Shown: one piece after another, positions 22,734 to 32,399 of the stretch | Numbering within the stretch: position 1 is the stretch's first letter | Layout: every line of letters starts with the position of its first letter | NCBI RefSeq assembly: GCF_024166365.1 | Contig: NC_064825.1 | Span: forward strand, 103,926,480 to 103,990,479 | Length of the DNA stretch: 64,000 nucleotides | From: Elephas maximus indicus | Taxonomy: Eukaryota; Chordata; Mammalia; Proboscidea; Elephantidae | Reading direction: 5' to 3' | Program-made: the position numbers and the translations under genes | Notes under the pieces: generated by a model | What the model was told of the DNA's origin: nothing | Databases searched by the model: none | What the model saw: only the letters and a program-made list of their open reading frames with translations

Positions 22734-23642
22734 ATGGATAGTCCACGAAACATCACAGAATTCTTCATGGTGGGACTTTCGCAAAACCCTGAGGTACAGA
22801 GAGTTTTATTTGTGCTCTTTGTGATCATCTACTTGGTCTCTATTGGGGGCAACCTACTTATCTTGATCACTATTATCTTCAGCTCCACCTTGGGCTCCCC
22901 TATGTACTTTTTCCTGGCATATTTGTCCTTTATTGATACTTGTTATTCCTCATGTATGACCCCCAAACTCATTGCTGATTCCATGCATGAGGGGAGAGCC
23001 ATCTCCTTTGAAGGCTGTCTGGCTCAATTCTTTGTTGCCCATTTGTTGGGAGGAACTGAGATCATCCTTCTCACAGTGATGGCCTTTGACCGATACGTGG
23101 CCATCTGCAAGCCCCTGCACTACACAACCATCATGACCAGGCAACTCTGTGGCCTGCTGGTGGGGATGGCTTGGCTGGGGGGCTTTCTGCACTCATTGGT
23201 TCAGCTCCTCCTTGTCCTTCAGTTGCCCTTCTGTGGGCCCAACGTTATCAATCACTTTGTCTGTGACTTGTACCCCTTGCTGGAACTTGCTTGCACCAAC
23301 ACCTATGTCATTGGCCTGCTGGTGGTCGCCAACAGTGGTGTGATCTGCCTGCTAAACTTCCTGATGCTGGCTGCCTCTTACATTGTCATCCTGCACTCCC
23401 TGAGGTCCCACAGTGCAGAGGGGAGGCGCAAAGCCCTCTCCACCTGTGGGGCCCATTTCACTGTTGTTGCCCTGTTCTTTGTGCCCTGTATATTTATTTA
23501 CATGCGGCCATCCTCCACTTTGTCCATAGACAAAATAGTGGCTGTGTTTTATTGTATTCTGACACCTATGTTCAACCCCCTGATTTATACACTGAGAAAT
23601 GCACAGATGAAAAATGCCATGATGAATCTCTGGAAACAATGA
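22734..23642 (+). CDS. Olfactory receptor, class II, family 4 (4A/4C-like), intact
   Basis: A 302-residue single-exon odorant-type GPCR, normal for the family. It would sit in olfactory cilia and signal through a Golf-type G protein. Visible landmarks: N-glycosylation site NIT at residues 6-8; TM1 with GN at 39-40; SPMYFFL at 55-61; Cys95 with Cys177 as the likely TM3-ECL2 disulfide; [10 protein letters not shown] at 116-125 (Phe where most relatives have Tyr); LPFCGPN near 164-170; KALSTC at 233-238 (TM6); PMFNPLIY at 278-285 (TM7, with Phe for the usual Leu). The ATG at 22734 gives the standard start, aligns exactly with the paralogue at 45162, and is in the usual spacing to TEF. Nothing in the frame is broken. 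An AATAAA lies at 23751. Exact orthologue and ligand are unknown; old L1 and AfroSINE copies surround it. Confidence 0.95.
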   Translation: MDSPRNITEFFMVGLSQNPEVQRVLFVLFVIIYLVSIGGNLLILITIIFSSTLGSPMYFFLAYLSFIDTCYSSCMTPKLIADSMHEGRAISFEGCLAQFFVAHLLGGTEIILLTVMAFDRYVAICKPLHYTTIMTRQLCGLLVGMAWLGGFLHSLVQLLLVLQLPFCGPNVINHFVCDLYPLLELACTNTYVIGLLVVANSGVICLLNFLMLAASYIVILHSLRSHSAEGRRKALSTCGAHFTVVALFFVPCIFIYMRPSSTLSIDKIVAVFYCILTPMFNPLIYTLRNAQMKNAMMNLWKQ

Positions 23643-23750
23643 ACAATGGTGGATATATGGTACACATATGGGGAAATAAGTGACTCCAACCATTCTTGGT
23701 AAGAACACATATTGTCATGATTGAGTTGAACTACCATCGAAAGTTTTCAG

Positions 23751-23756
23751 AATAAA
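23751..23756 (+). promoter_or_regulatory. Candidate polyadenylation signal of the first OR gene
   Basis: AATAAA about 110 bases after the stop codon on the coding strand. Position is plausible; use not shown. Confidence 0.5.
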
Positions 23757-23985
23757 ATTTGAATGTTTGAATTTATGTGTAATCTGTAAATGCCTGAAAT
23801 TATGGACCAGGCGAATGATTATATGCCACCTGGATTTCTTCTTAACAGCTTACCTTAATCCATGGAGCATGGAAGCACCACTAGTCTTTGTCCCTTACCT
23901 GTGTTTGAGATGAAACCTTCATCATGCTGGCTCACCGTGTGTCTATGATGAACACTTGTTGATATGTGTTGGTCACATAACCAAA

Positions 23986-24137
23986 CTCAAACCAAACCCG
24001 TTGCTGTCAAGTCAATTCTGACTCATAGTGACTCTGTAGGACAGAGAAGAACTGCTCTATAGTGTTTCCAAGGAGCGCCTGGTGGGTTTGAACTGCTGAC
24101 CTTTGGTTAGCAGCCGTAGCACTTAACCACTAGAGCA
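23986..24137 (-). mobile_element. AfroSINE
   Basis: Complement from 'aaacccgttgctgtcaagtc' to the head side 'agcacttaaccactagagca'; the last head bases are decayed. Confidence 0.9.
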
Positions 24138-24171
24138 AGTCTGATTTTTGTTATGTTAAACCATTGAGATT

Positions 24172-24185
24172 TATGGTTCATTTTT
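24172..24185 (+). repeat. L1 target-site duplication, left copy
   Basis: TATGGTTCATTTTT, identical to 31731-31744. The A-tract of the L1 merges into its T-run. Confidence 0.9.
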
Positions 24186-25175
24186 TTTTTTAATTTTTAT
24201 TAAGCTTCAAGTGAACATTTACCATTCCAATCAGTCTGTCACATGTAGGTTTACATACATCTTACTCCCTTCTCCCACTTGCTCTCCCCCTATTGAGTCA
24301 GCCCTTACAGTCTCTCGTTTCTTGCCAATTTTGCCATCTTCCCTCTCTCTCTATCTTCCCATACCCCCTCCAGTCAAGAGTTGCCAACACACTCTCCCGT
24401 GTCCACCTGATTTAATTAGCTCACTCTTCATCAGCATCTCTCTCCCCTCCACTGACCAGTCCTTTTCATGCCTGATGATTTGTCTTCGGGGATGGTTCCT
24501 GTCCTGTGCCATCAGAAGTTCTGGGCAGCATTGTCTCTGGGATTCCTCTAGTCGCAATCATACCATTAGGTATGGTCTTTTCAGGAGAATTTGGGGTCTG
24601 TGTCCCATTGGTCTCCTACTCCCTCAGGAGTTGTCTGTTGTGCTCCCTGACAGGGCAGACATCGATTGTGGCCGGGCACCAACTAGTTCTTCTGGTCTCA
24701 GGATAACGTAGGTCTCTGGTTCATGTGGCCCTTTCTGTCTCTTGGGTTCTTAGTTGTCGTGTGACCTTGGTGTTCTTCCTTTGCCTTTGCTCCAGGTGGG
24801 TTGAGACGAATTGATGTATCTTAGATGGCCGCTTGTTGGCATTTAGGACCCCAGGCGCCACAATTCAAAGTGGGATGCAGAGTGTCTTCATAATAGAATT
24901 ATTTTGCCCATTGACTTAGAAGTCCCCTCAAACCAAGTTCCCCAGACCCCAGCCCCTGCTCCGCTGACCTTTGAAGCTTTCATTTTTCCCGGAAACCTCT
25001 TTGCTTTTAATCCAGTCCAATTGGGCTGACCTTCCTTGTATTGAGTGTTGTCTTTCCCTTCACCCAAAGCAGTTCTTATCTACTGATTGATCAATAAAAA
25101 GCCCTCTCCCTCCCTCCCTCCCCCCTTTGTAACCACAAAAGTATGTGTTCTCCGTTTTTTCTATTTCTCAAGATC

Positions 25176-28100
25176 TTATAATAGTGGTCTTACACAATAT
25201 TTGTTCTTTTGCAACTGACTCATTTCGCTCAGCATAATGCCTTCCAGATTCCTCCATGTTATGAAATGTTTCAGAGATTCGTCACTGTTCTTTATCGATG
25301 TGTAGTATTCCATTGTGTGAATATACCACAATTTATTTACCCATTCATCCGTTGACGGACATCTTGGTTGCTTCCAGCTTTTTGCTATTGTAAACAGAGC
25401 TGCAATAAACATGGGTGCGCATATATCTGTTTGTGTGAAGGCTCTTGTATCTCTAGGGTATATTCCGAGGAGTGGGATTTCTGGGTTGTATGGTAGTTCT
25501 ATTTCTAACTGTTTAAGATAACGCCAGATGGATTTCCAAAGTGGTTGTACCGTTTTACAATCCCACCAGCAGTGTATGAGAGTTCCAATCTCTCCGCAGC
25601 CTCTCCAACATTTATTATTTTGTGTTTTTTGGATTAATGCCAGTCTAGTTGGTGTGAGATGGAATCTCATCGTGGTTTTAATTTGCATTTCTCTAATGGC
25701 TAATGATTGGGAGCATTTTCTCATGTATCTGTTGGCTGCCTGAATATCTTCTTTAGTGAAATGTGTGTTCATATCCTTTGCCCACTTCTTGATTGGGTTG
25801 TTTGTCTTTTTGTGGTTGAGTTTTGACAGAATCATGTAGATTTTAGAGATCAGGCGCTGGTCTGAGATGTCATAGCTGAATATTCTTTCCCAGTCTGTAG
25901 GTGGTCTTTTTACTCTTTTGGTGAAGTCTTTAGATGAGCATAAGTGTTTGATTTTTAGGAGCTCCCAGTTATCTGGTTTCTCTTCATCATTTTTGGTAAT
26001 GTTTTGTATTCTGTTTATGTCTTGTATTAGGGCTCCTAGGGTTGATCCTATTTTTTCTTCCATGATCTTTATCGTTTTAGTCTTTATGTTTAGGTCTTTG
26101 ATCCACTTGGAGTTAGTTTTTGTGCATGGTGTGAGGTATGGGTCCTGTTTCATTCTTTTGCAAATGGATATCCAGTTCTGCCAGCACCATTTGTTAAAAA
26201 GACTATCTTTTCCCCAATTAACTGACACTGGGCCTTTGTCAAATATCAGCTGCTCGTATGTGGATGGATTTTATCTAGATTCTCAATTCTTTTCCATTGG
26301 TCTATATGTCTGTTGTTGTACCAGTACCAGGCTGTTTTGACTACTGCAGCTATATAACAGGTTCTGAAATCAGGTAGGGTGAGGCCTCCCATTTTCTTCT
26401 TCTTTTTCAGTAATGTTTTGCTTATCCGGGGGTTCTTTCCCTTCCATATGAAATTAGTGATTTGTTTCTCTATCCCCTTAAAGTATGACATTGGTATTTG
26501 GATTGGAAGTGCGTTATATGTATAAATGGCTTTTGGTAGAATAGACATTTTTACTATGTTAAGTCTTCCTATCCATGAGCAGGGTATGTTTTTCCACTTA
26601 AGTATGTCCTTTTGAATTTCTTGTAGCAGAATTTTATAGTTTTCTTTGTATAGGTCTTTTACATCCTTGGTAAGATTTATTCCTAAGTATTTTATCTTCT
26701 TGGGGGCTACTGTGAATGGTATTGATTCGTTTATTTCCTCTTCGGTGTTCTTTTTGTTGATGTAGAGGAATCCAAGTGATTTTTGTATGTTTATTTTATA
26801 TTGTGAGACTCTTCCAAACTCTTCTATTAGTTTCAGTAGTTTTCTGGAGGATTCCTTAGGGTTTTCCATGTATACGATCATGTCATCTGCAAATAGTGAT
26901 AGCTTTACTTCCTCCTTACCAATCTGGATACCCTTTATTTCTTTGTCTAGCCTAACTGCCCTGGCTAGGACTTCAAGTACGATGTTGAATAAGAGCAGTG
27001 ATAAAGGGCATCCTTGTCTGGTTCCCGTTCTCAAGGGAAATGCTTTCAGGTTCTCTCCATTTAGAGTGATATTGGCTGTTGGCTTTGCATAGCTGCCCTT
27101 TATTATGTTGAGGAATTTTCCTTCAATTCCTATTTTGGTAAGAGTTTTTATCATAAATGGGTGTTGGACTTTGTCAAATGCCTTTTCTGCATCTATTGAT
27201 AAGATCATGTGGTTTTTATCTTTTGTTTTATTTATGTGATGGATTACATTAATGGTTTTTCTGATATTAAACCAGCCTTGCATACCTGGTATAAATCCCA
27301 CTTGATCAGGGTGAATTATTTTTTCGATGTGTTGTTGGATTCTATTGGCTAGAATTTTGTTGAGGATTTTTGCATCTATGTTCATGAGGGATATAGGTCT
27401 AAAATTTTCTTTTTTTGTAATGTCTTTACCTGGTTTTCGTATCAGGGAGATGGTAGCTTCATAGAATGAGTTGGGTAGTATTCCGTCTTTTTCTATGCTT
27501 TGAAATACCTTCAGTAGTAGTGGTGTTAAGTCTTCTCTGAAGGTTTGGTAGAACTCTGCAGTGAAGCCGTCTGGGCCAGGACTTTTTTTTGTTGGAAGTT
27601 TTTTGATTACCGTTTCAATCTCTTTTTTTGTTATGGGTCTATTTAGTTGTTCTACTTCTGAATGTGTTAGTTTAGGTAGGTAGTATTGTTCCAAGAACTT
27701 ATCCATTTCTTCTAGGTTTTCAAATTTGTTAGAGTACAATTTTACATAGTAATCTGAAATGATTCTTTTAATTTCATTTGGCTCTGTTGTGATGTGGTCC
27801 TTCTCATTTCTTATTCGGGTTATTTGTTTCCTTTCCTGTTTTTCTTTAGTCAGTCTAGCCAATGGTTTATCAATTTTGTTAATTTTTTCAAAGAACCAGC
27901 TTTTGGCTTTGTTAATTCTTTGAATTGTTTTTCTGTTCTCTAATTCATTTAGTTCAGCTCTAATTTTTATTATTTGTTTTCTTCTGGTGCCTGATGGGTT
28001 CTTTTGTTGCTCACTTTCTATTTGTTCAAGTTGTCGGGACAGTTCTCTGATTTTGGCTCTTTCTTCTTTTTGTATGTGTGCATTTATCGATATAAATTGG

Positions 28101-28991
28101 CCTCTGAGCACTGCTTTTGCTGTGTCCCAGAGGTTTTGATAGGAAGTATTTTCATTCTCGTTGCTTTCTAAGAATTTCCTTATTCCCTCCTTGATGTCTT
28201 CTATAACCCAGTCTTTTTTGAGCAGGGTATTGTTCATTTTCCAAGTATTTGATTTCTTTTCCCTAGTTTTTCTGTTATTGATTTCTAGCTTCATTGCCTT
28301 GTGGTCTGAGAAGATGCTTTGTAATATTTCGATGTTTTGGATTCTGCAAAGATTTGTTTTATGACCTAATATGTGGTCTATTCTAGAGAATGTTCCATGT
28401 GCACTAGAAAAAAAAGTATATTTTGTAGCAGTTGGGTGGAGAGTTCTGTATAAGTCAATGAGGTCAAGTTGGTTGATTGTTGTAAGTAGGTCTTCCGTGT
28501 CTCTATTGAGCTTCTTACTGGATGTCCTGTCCTTCTCTGAAAGTGGTGTGTTGAAGTCTCCTAGTATAAATGTGGAGGTGTCTCTCTCACTTTTCAATTC
28601 TGTTAAAATTTGATTTATGTATCTTGCAGCCCTGTCATTAGGTGCATGAATATTTAATATGGTTATGTCTTCCTGATCAATTGTCCCTTTTATCATTATA
28701 TAGTGTCCTTCTTTATCCTTTGTGGCGGATTTAAGTCTAAAGTCTATTTTGTCAGAAATTAATATTGCTACTCCTCTTCTTTTTTGCTTTTTGTTTGCTT
28801 GATATATTTTTTTTCCATCCTTTGAGTTTTAGTTTGTTTGTGTCTCTAAGTCTAAGGTGTGTCTCTTGTAGGCAGCATATAGATGGATCGTGTTTTTTTA
28901 TCCAGTCCGTGACTCTCTGTCTCTTTATTGGTGCATTTAGTCCATTTACATTCAGCATAATTATAGATAAATAAGTTTTTAGTGCTGTCAT
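25176..28991 (-). pseudogene. L1 ORF2 (endonuclease / reverse transcriptase), two frameshifts
   Basis: About 1,270 codons, the normal L1 ORF2 length. The start at 28991 gives the endonuclease N-terminus (LNVNGLNAPIKRQRV, CCLQETHL). The frame shifts first at an A-run on the minus strand (plus 28807-28814, one base too many compared with the L1 pattern GWKK-IYQ). The central 816-codon block carries the rest of the endonuclease ([20 protein letters not shown]) and RT ([30 protein letters not shown]). A second shift near 26270-26285 separates the C-terminal 350 codons (FDKGPVSVNW-like start, then the Cys-rich tail region [13 protein letters not shown]). Otherwise conserved catalytic residues are present. 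Confidence 0.9.
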
Positions 28992-29266
28992 TTTGATGCC
29001 TTTTCATGTGTGTTGTTGGCCATTTCATTTTTCCACATGCTTTTTTGTGCTGAGATGTTTTTCTTAGTAGCTTGTGAGATCCTCATTTTCATAATGTTTA
29101 ACTTTGTGTTTGTTGAGTCGTTACGTTTTTCTTGGTTTTTTTCTTGAGTTATGGAATTGATATTCCTTTTTGTGGTTACCTTTTTATTTACCCCTATTTT
29201 TCTAAGTAAAAACCTAACTTGTATCCTTCTATATCGCCTTGTATCACTCTCCATCTGGCAGTTCAA
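28988..29266 (-). CDS. 92-codon open frame in the L1 ORF1-ORF2 spacer
   Basis: Lysine-rich frame starting MNCQMESDTRRYRRIQVRFL and ending NTHEKASK. Its TGA (28988-28990) overlaps the ORF2 ATG (28989-28991) as ATGA. I know no L1 protein like it. It may be only a chance open frame in an A-rich spacer, or it could affect how ribosomes reach ORF2. Low confidence as a real coding sequence. Confidence 0.2.
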   Translation of the reverse strand: MNCQMESDTRRYRRIQVRFLLRKIGVNKKVTTKRNINSITQEKNQEKRNDSTNTKLNIMKMRISQATKKNISAQKSMWKNEMANNTHEKASK

Positions 29267-29472
29267 TGCCTCCTATATTTAGTCCCTCTTTTTGATTATT
29301 GTGATCATTTATCTATTGATTTCCATGATTTCCTGTTATGTGTATTATTTTGTTTATTTATTTATTTTTTAGAATTAGTCTTAATTTGTTTGTTTTTGTG
29401 CTTTCCCTATTTGAGTTGCGTTGATATCAGGACGTTCTGTTTTGTGACCTTGTATTGTGCTGGTACCTGATA

Positions 29473-30492
29473 TTATTGGTCATCCGGCCAAAGAATCTCC
29501 TTTAGCATTTCTTGCAGTCTTGTTTTAGTTTTTGCAAATTCTCTAAACTTGTGTTTATCTGTAAATATCTTAATTTCTCCTTCATATTTCAGAGAGAGTT
29601 TTGCTGGATATATGATCCTTGGTTGGCAGTTTTTCTCCTTCAGTGTTCTGTATATGTCGTCCCATTCCCTTCTTGCCTGCATGGTTTCTGCTGAGTAGTC
29701 TGAACTTATTCTTATTGATTCTCCCTTGAAGGAAACCTTTCTTTTCTCCCTGGCTGCTTTTAAAATTTTCTGTTTGTCTTTGGTTTTGGCAAGTTTGATG
29801 ATAATATGTCTTGGTGTTTTTCTTTTTGGATCAATCTTAAATGGGGTTCGATGAGCATCTTGGATAGCTATCCTTTCGTCTTTCATGATGTCAGGGAAGT
29901 TTTGTGTCAGGAGTTCTTCAACTATTTTCTCTGTGTTTTCTGTCCCCCCTCCCTGTTCTGGGACTCCAATCACTCGCAAGTTATCCTTCTTGATAGAGTC
30001 CCACATGATTCTTAGGGTTTCTTCATTTTTTTAAATTCTTTTATCTGATTTTTTTTCAGCTATGTTGGTGTTGTTTCCCTGGTCCTCCAGAAGTCCCAGT
30101 CTACATTCTAATTGCTCGAGTCTGCTCCTCTGACTTTCTATTGCGTTATCAAATTCTGTAATTTTATTGTTAATCTTTTGGATTTCTGCATGCTGTCTCT
30201 CTATGGATTCTTGCAACTTATTAATTTTTCCACTATGTTCTTGAATAATCTTTTTGAGTTCTTCAACAGTTTTATTGGTGTGTTCCTTGGCTTTTTCTGC
30301 ATTTATCCTAATTTCATTTGTGATATCTTTAAGCATTCTGTAAATTAGTTTTTTATATTCTGTATCTGATAATTCCAGGATTGTATCTTCATTTGGGAAA
30401 GATTTTGATTCTTTTGTTTGGGGGGTTGGAGAAGCTGTCATGGTCTGTTTCTTTATGTGGTTTGATATGGACTGCTGTCTCCGAGCCATCAC
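29473..30492 (-). pseudogene. L1 ORF1 (RNA-binding chaperone), one premature stop
   Basis: A 339-codon frame starting MMARRQQSISNHIKKQ. Residues ~50-145 form a heptad-rich coiled coil (EKAKEHTNKTVEELKKIIQE, then ESQRSRLEQLECRLGLLEDQ); the C-terminal part has the RRM-type strand LRVIGVPEQ and the CTD (HIIIKLAKTKDKQKIL, YSAETMQARREWDDI). One in-frame TAA (plus 30031-30033) falls at codon 154 between the coiled coil and RRM. The frame continues unchanged after it, so it is a single point lesion. Confidence 0.9.
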
Positions 30493-30664
30493 TGGGAAAC
30501 TAGATTTTCCATGTAATCAGCTAAAAAAAATGCAGTGAGATCCCTATCTGAATTCTCCCTCTGGCTCTGGGTATTCGGATGTTAATGGAGCCACCTGGCG
30601 AGGGTGGGGGAGGGATCAGAGAGCTAGGAGTGTAGCACCACAGAATACATAGCTGAACACCGCG

Positions 30665-31430
30665 TTCACACTCCGCCCCCGTCCGCCAAAATCTGGGCGG
30701 GACGGGTCCCCGCTCCGAGACCAGTCACTTCCTCCTGGGGAGTTCTCCCTCTGGTGCGCGGCACTGCTTGCGCGAACTGGGTGGGTGTTTCCCGCATGAA
30801 CGGGTGGGCCCGTGGGCCCACCCCCAGGGTCTATTCAGGCGAATATAATTGGGCCCCGTGGTCAGGCCCCGCCCACGCGAGTGCCCAAATCCCAGCGGGA
30901 CGACTTCCCGGCTGGGACGCTGCTCTCCCCGCTCCGGGACCAGTCACTTCCTCCCGGGGACTTCCCCTTCTGGAGCTCCACACTGCACGTGCGAACTGGA
31001 TGGGCGTCACCCGCACGACCAGGTGGGCCCGCCCCCTGGGTCAATTCAGGGTGATAAAATTGGACCCCGCTCTCACGCCCCGCCCGCGTGGGCGCCCAAA
31101 TCCCAGCGGGACAGCACCCCGGCTGGGACGCTGCTTTCCCCACTCCGAGACCAGTCGCTTCCTCCTGGAGACTTCTCCCTCCGGTGCGCCTCGCCACATG
31201 GACGGACTGGGTGTGCGTCCCCGTGCACGAACGTGTGGGCCCTGCCCCGGGGTCGCTTTGGGGAAATATAGCTGACCCCCCCCGCTCGCGCCCTGCCCGC
31301 TTCCCGCCAAACTCCCGGTGGGACGGCTCCCCGTTGGGACGCTGTTCTCCCCACTCCCAGATCAGTCACTGACTCCCGGGTGCTTCTCCCTCCGACTGTG
31401 CCGCTACGCCGCCCACACCAACCAGCTAGA
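30665..31430 (-). repeat. Tandem ~210-bp monomers in the L1 5' UTR (CpG-rich promoter)
   Basis: The block CCAGTCACTTCCTCC recurs at 30721, 30940, 31151 (one base changed) and, more diverged, near 31361, at spacings of about 219, 211 and 210. Each unit also has a GGGACGCTG-type block, a 'gatcagt/gaccagt' block and a GC-rich spacer. The unit near 30665-30721 is partial. Very rich in CG dinucleotides and probably the L1 promoter. Confidence 0.8.
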
Positions 31431-31730
31431 CTTCCTCCCGGGATGGGTTCGGGGGGGGGAAGGGCTGGGCCCCCCTTCTGTGGCGTCTGCCCCCCTGGGC
31501 TCTGCCCCAGATTGGGCTCCGAGGGTCACCTGCCTGGTACGCTGGCTCCTAGTTCTGAAAACGGTCGCTGTCTGCCTGTATTTGTTCGTTTTCCGTCTCT
31601 AAGTCTGTGCTTGTTGTTCAGAGTTCGTAGATTGTTATGTATGTGATCGATTCCCTTGTTTTTCCGAGTCTTTGTTGCAAGAGGGATCCGCGGTAGCGTC
31701 CACCTAGTCCGCCACCTTGGCCCCGCCTCC

Positions 31731-31744
31731 TATGGTTCATTTTT
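31731..31744 (+). repeat. L1 target-site duplication, right copy
   Basis: Exact match of 24172-24185, directly beyond the L1 5' end (plus strand CCCCGCCTCC). Confidence 0.9.
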
Positions 31745-31857
31745 ATTGCATTGTCACCTGACTTATCCTGACGAACAGTTGATATACAAAGCCCTCCATC
31801 ATGTCCTTGTCTACTGTTCCAATCTCTATTTTACCTCTCTATCTCTTGTTCTTAGGT

Positions 31858-32046
31858 TCTATTGGGTTGTTTTCAACTCATAGTGACCTCAGGTGACAGA
31901 GTAGAACTGCCTTATAGGGTTTTCTTGGCTGGAATCTTTATGGAAGGAGACCACCAGGTCTTTCTCCCATGAAGCCACTTGGTGAGTTCAAACAGATAAC
32001 CTTTCAGTTAAGCCAAGCGCTTAACCTTCTGTGGCACCATGGTTCC
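31858..32046 (-). mobile_element. AfroSINE, long-body variant
   Basis: Complement: 'gggttgttttcaactcatag', 'ttcttggctggaatctttat', 'aggtctttctcccatgaagc', head side 'tgtggcaccatggttcc'. Confidence 0.85.
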
Positions 32047-32155
32047 TTCTCCAATGTATATCGATGTTGAAAAGAATGGTGGTAGAATACTGAATGAACG
32101 CGGGGTGACTTTGTTTTGGTATGTCCTATATACATTAGCCCCCAAACCAAAAAGA

Positions 32156-32325
32156 ACCTAAACCTGTTGCCATGGAGGTAATTCAGACCCATAGCAACCC
32201 TAAAAGACAGGGTAGAAATGCCCCATAGATGACTGCAGCATCTTTTCCCCCACAAAATGGCTGGTAGGTTCAAAGCACCGACCTATCAGTTAGCAAATGA
32301 ACACTTAAAGACTGTGCCACCAAAT
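32156..32325 (-). mobile_element. AfroSINE, diverged
   Basis: Complement: 'taaacctgttgccatggagg', 'gaaatgccccatagatgact', 'tggctggtaggttcaaagca', 'agactgtgccaccaaatc'. Confidence 0.75.
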
Positions 32326-32399
32326 CACTGTATATTAATTTTGATTTGAAGTTTTACTGCCTGTAATTAAAACAACTACTGTGACCCACATCATTTTTC

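Larger units (their letters stand above)
24186..31730 (-). mobile_element. Full-length L1, young, with 14-bp target-site duplication
   Basis: A 7.5-kb L1 in antisense. TATGGTTCATTTTT flanks it at 24172-24185 and 31731-31744. Order on the minus strand: GC-rich 5' UTR with tandem monomers (31730-30493), ORF1 (30492-29473), a 481-base spacer, ORF2 (28991-25176), a ~990-base 3' UTR, then a short A-tract. It is larger than a human L1 because the 5' UTR, spacer and 3' UTR are all long. Only three coding breaks are visible, so insertion is recent on this lineage's scale, but the copy cannot make both proteins as it stands. Confidence 0.95.

Noticed and set aside
23291-23683. 130-codon frame overlapping the first OR gene, also found at 45719-46096
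   Set aside because: Shadow frame of the receptor coding sequence; conserved only because the two OR genes are paralogues.
24211-24711. 166-codon plus-strand frame
   Set aside because: It is antisense to the L1 3' UTR, and the same sequence is repeated at 63500-64000 as part of another L1.
30754-31602. Several overlapping 80-170-codon frames on both strands
   Set aside because: They lie in the GC-rich monomeric L1 5' UTR, where stops are rare. Composition is Pro/Gly/Arg-rich with no conserved domain.
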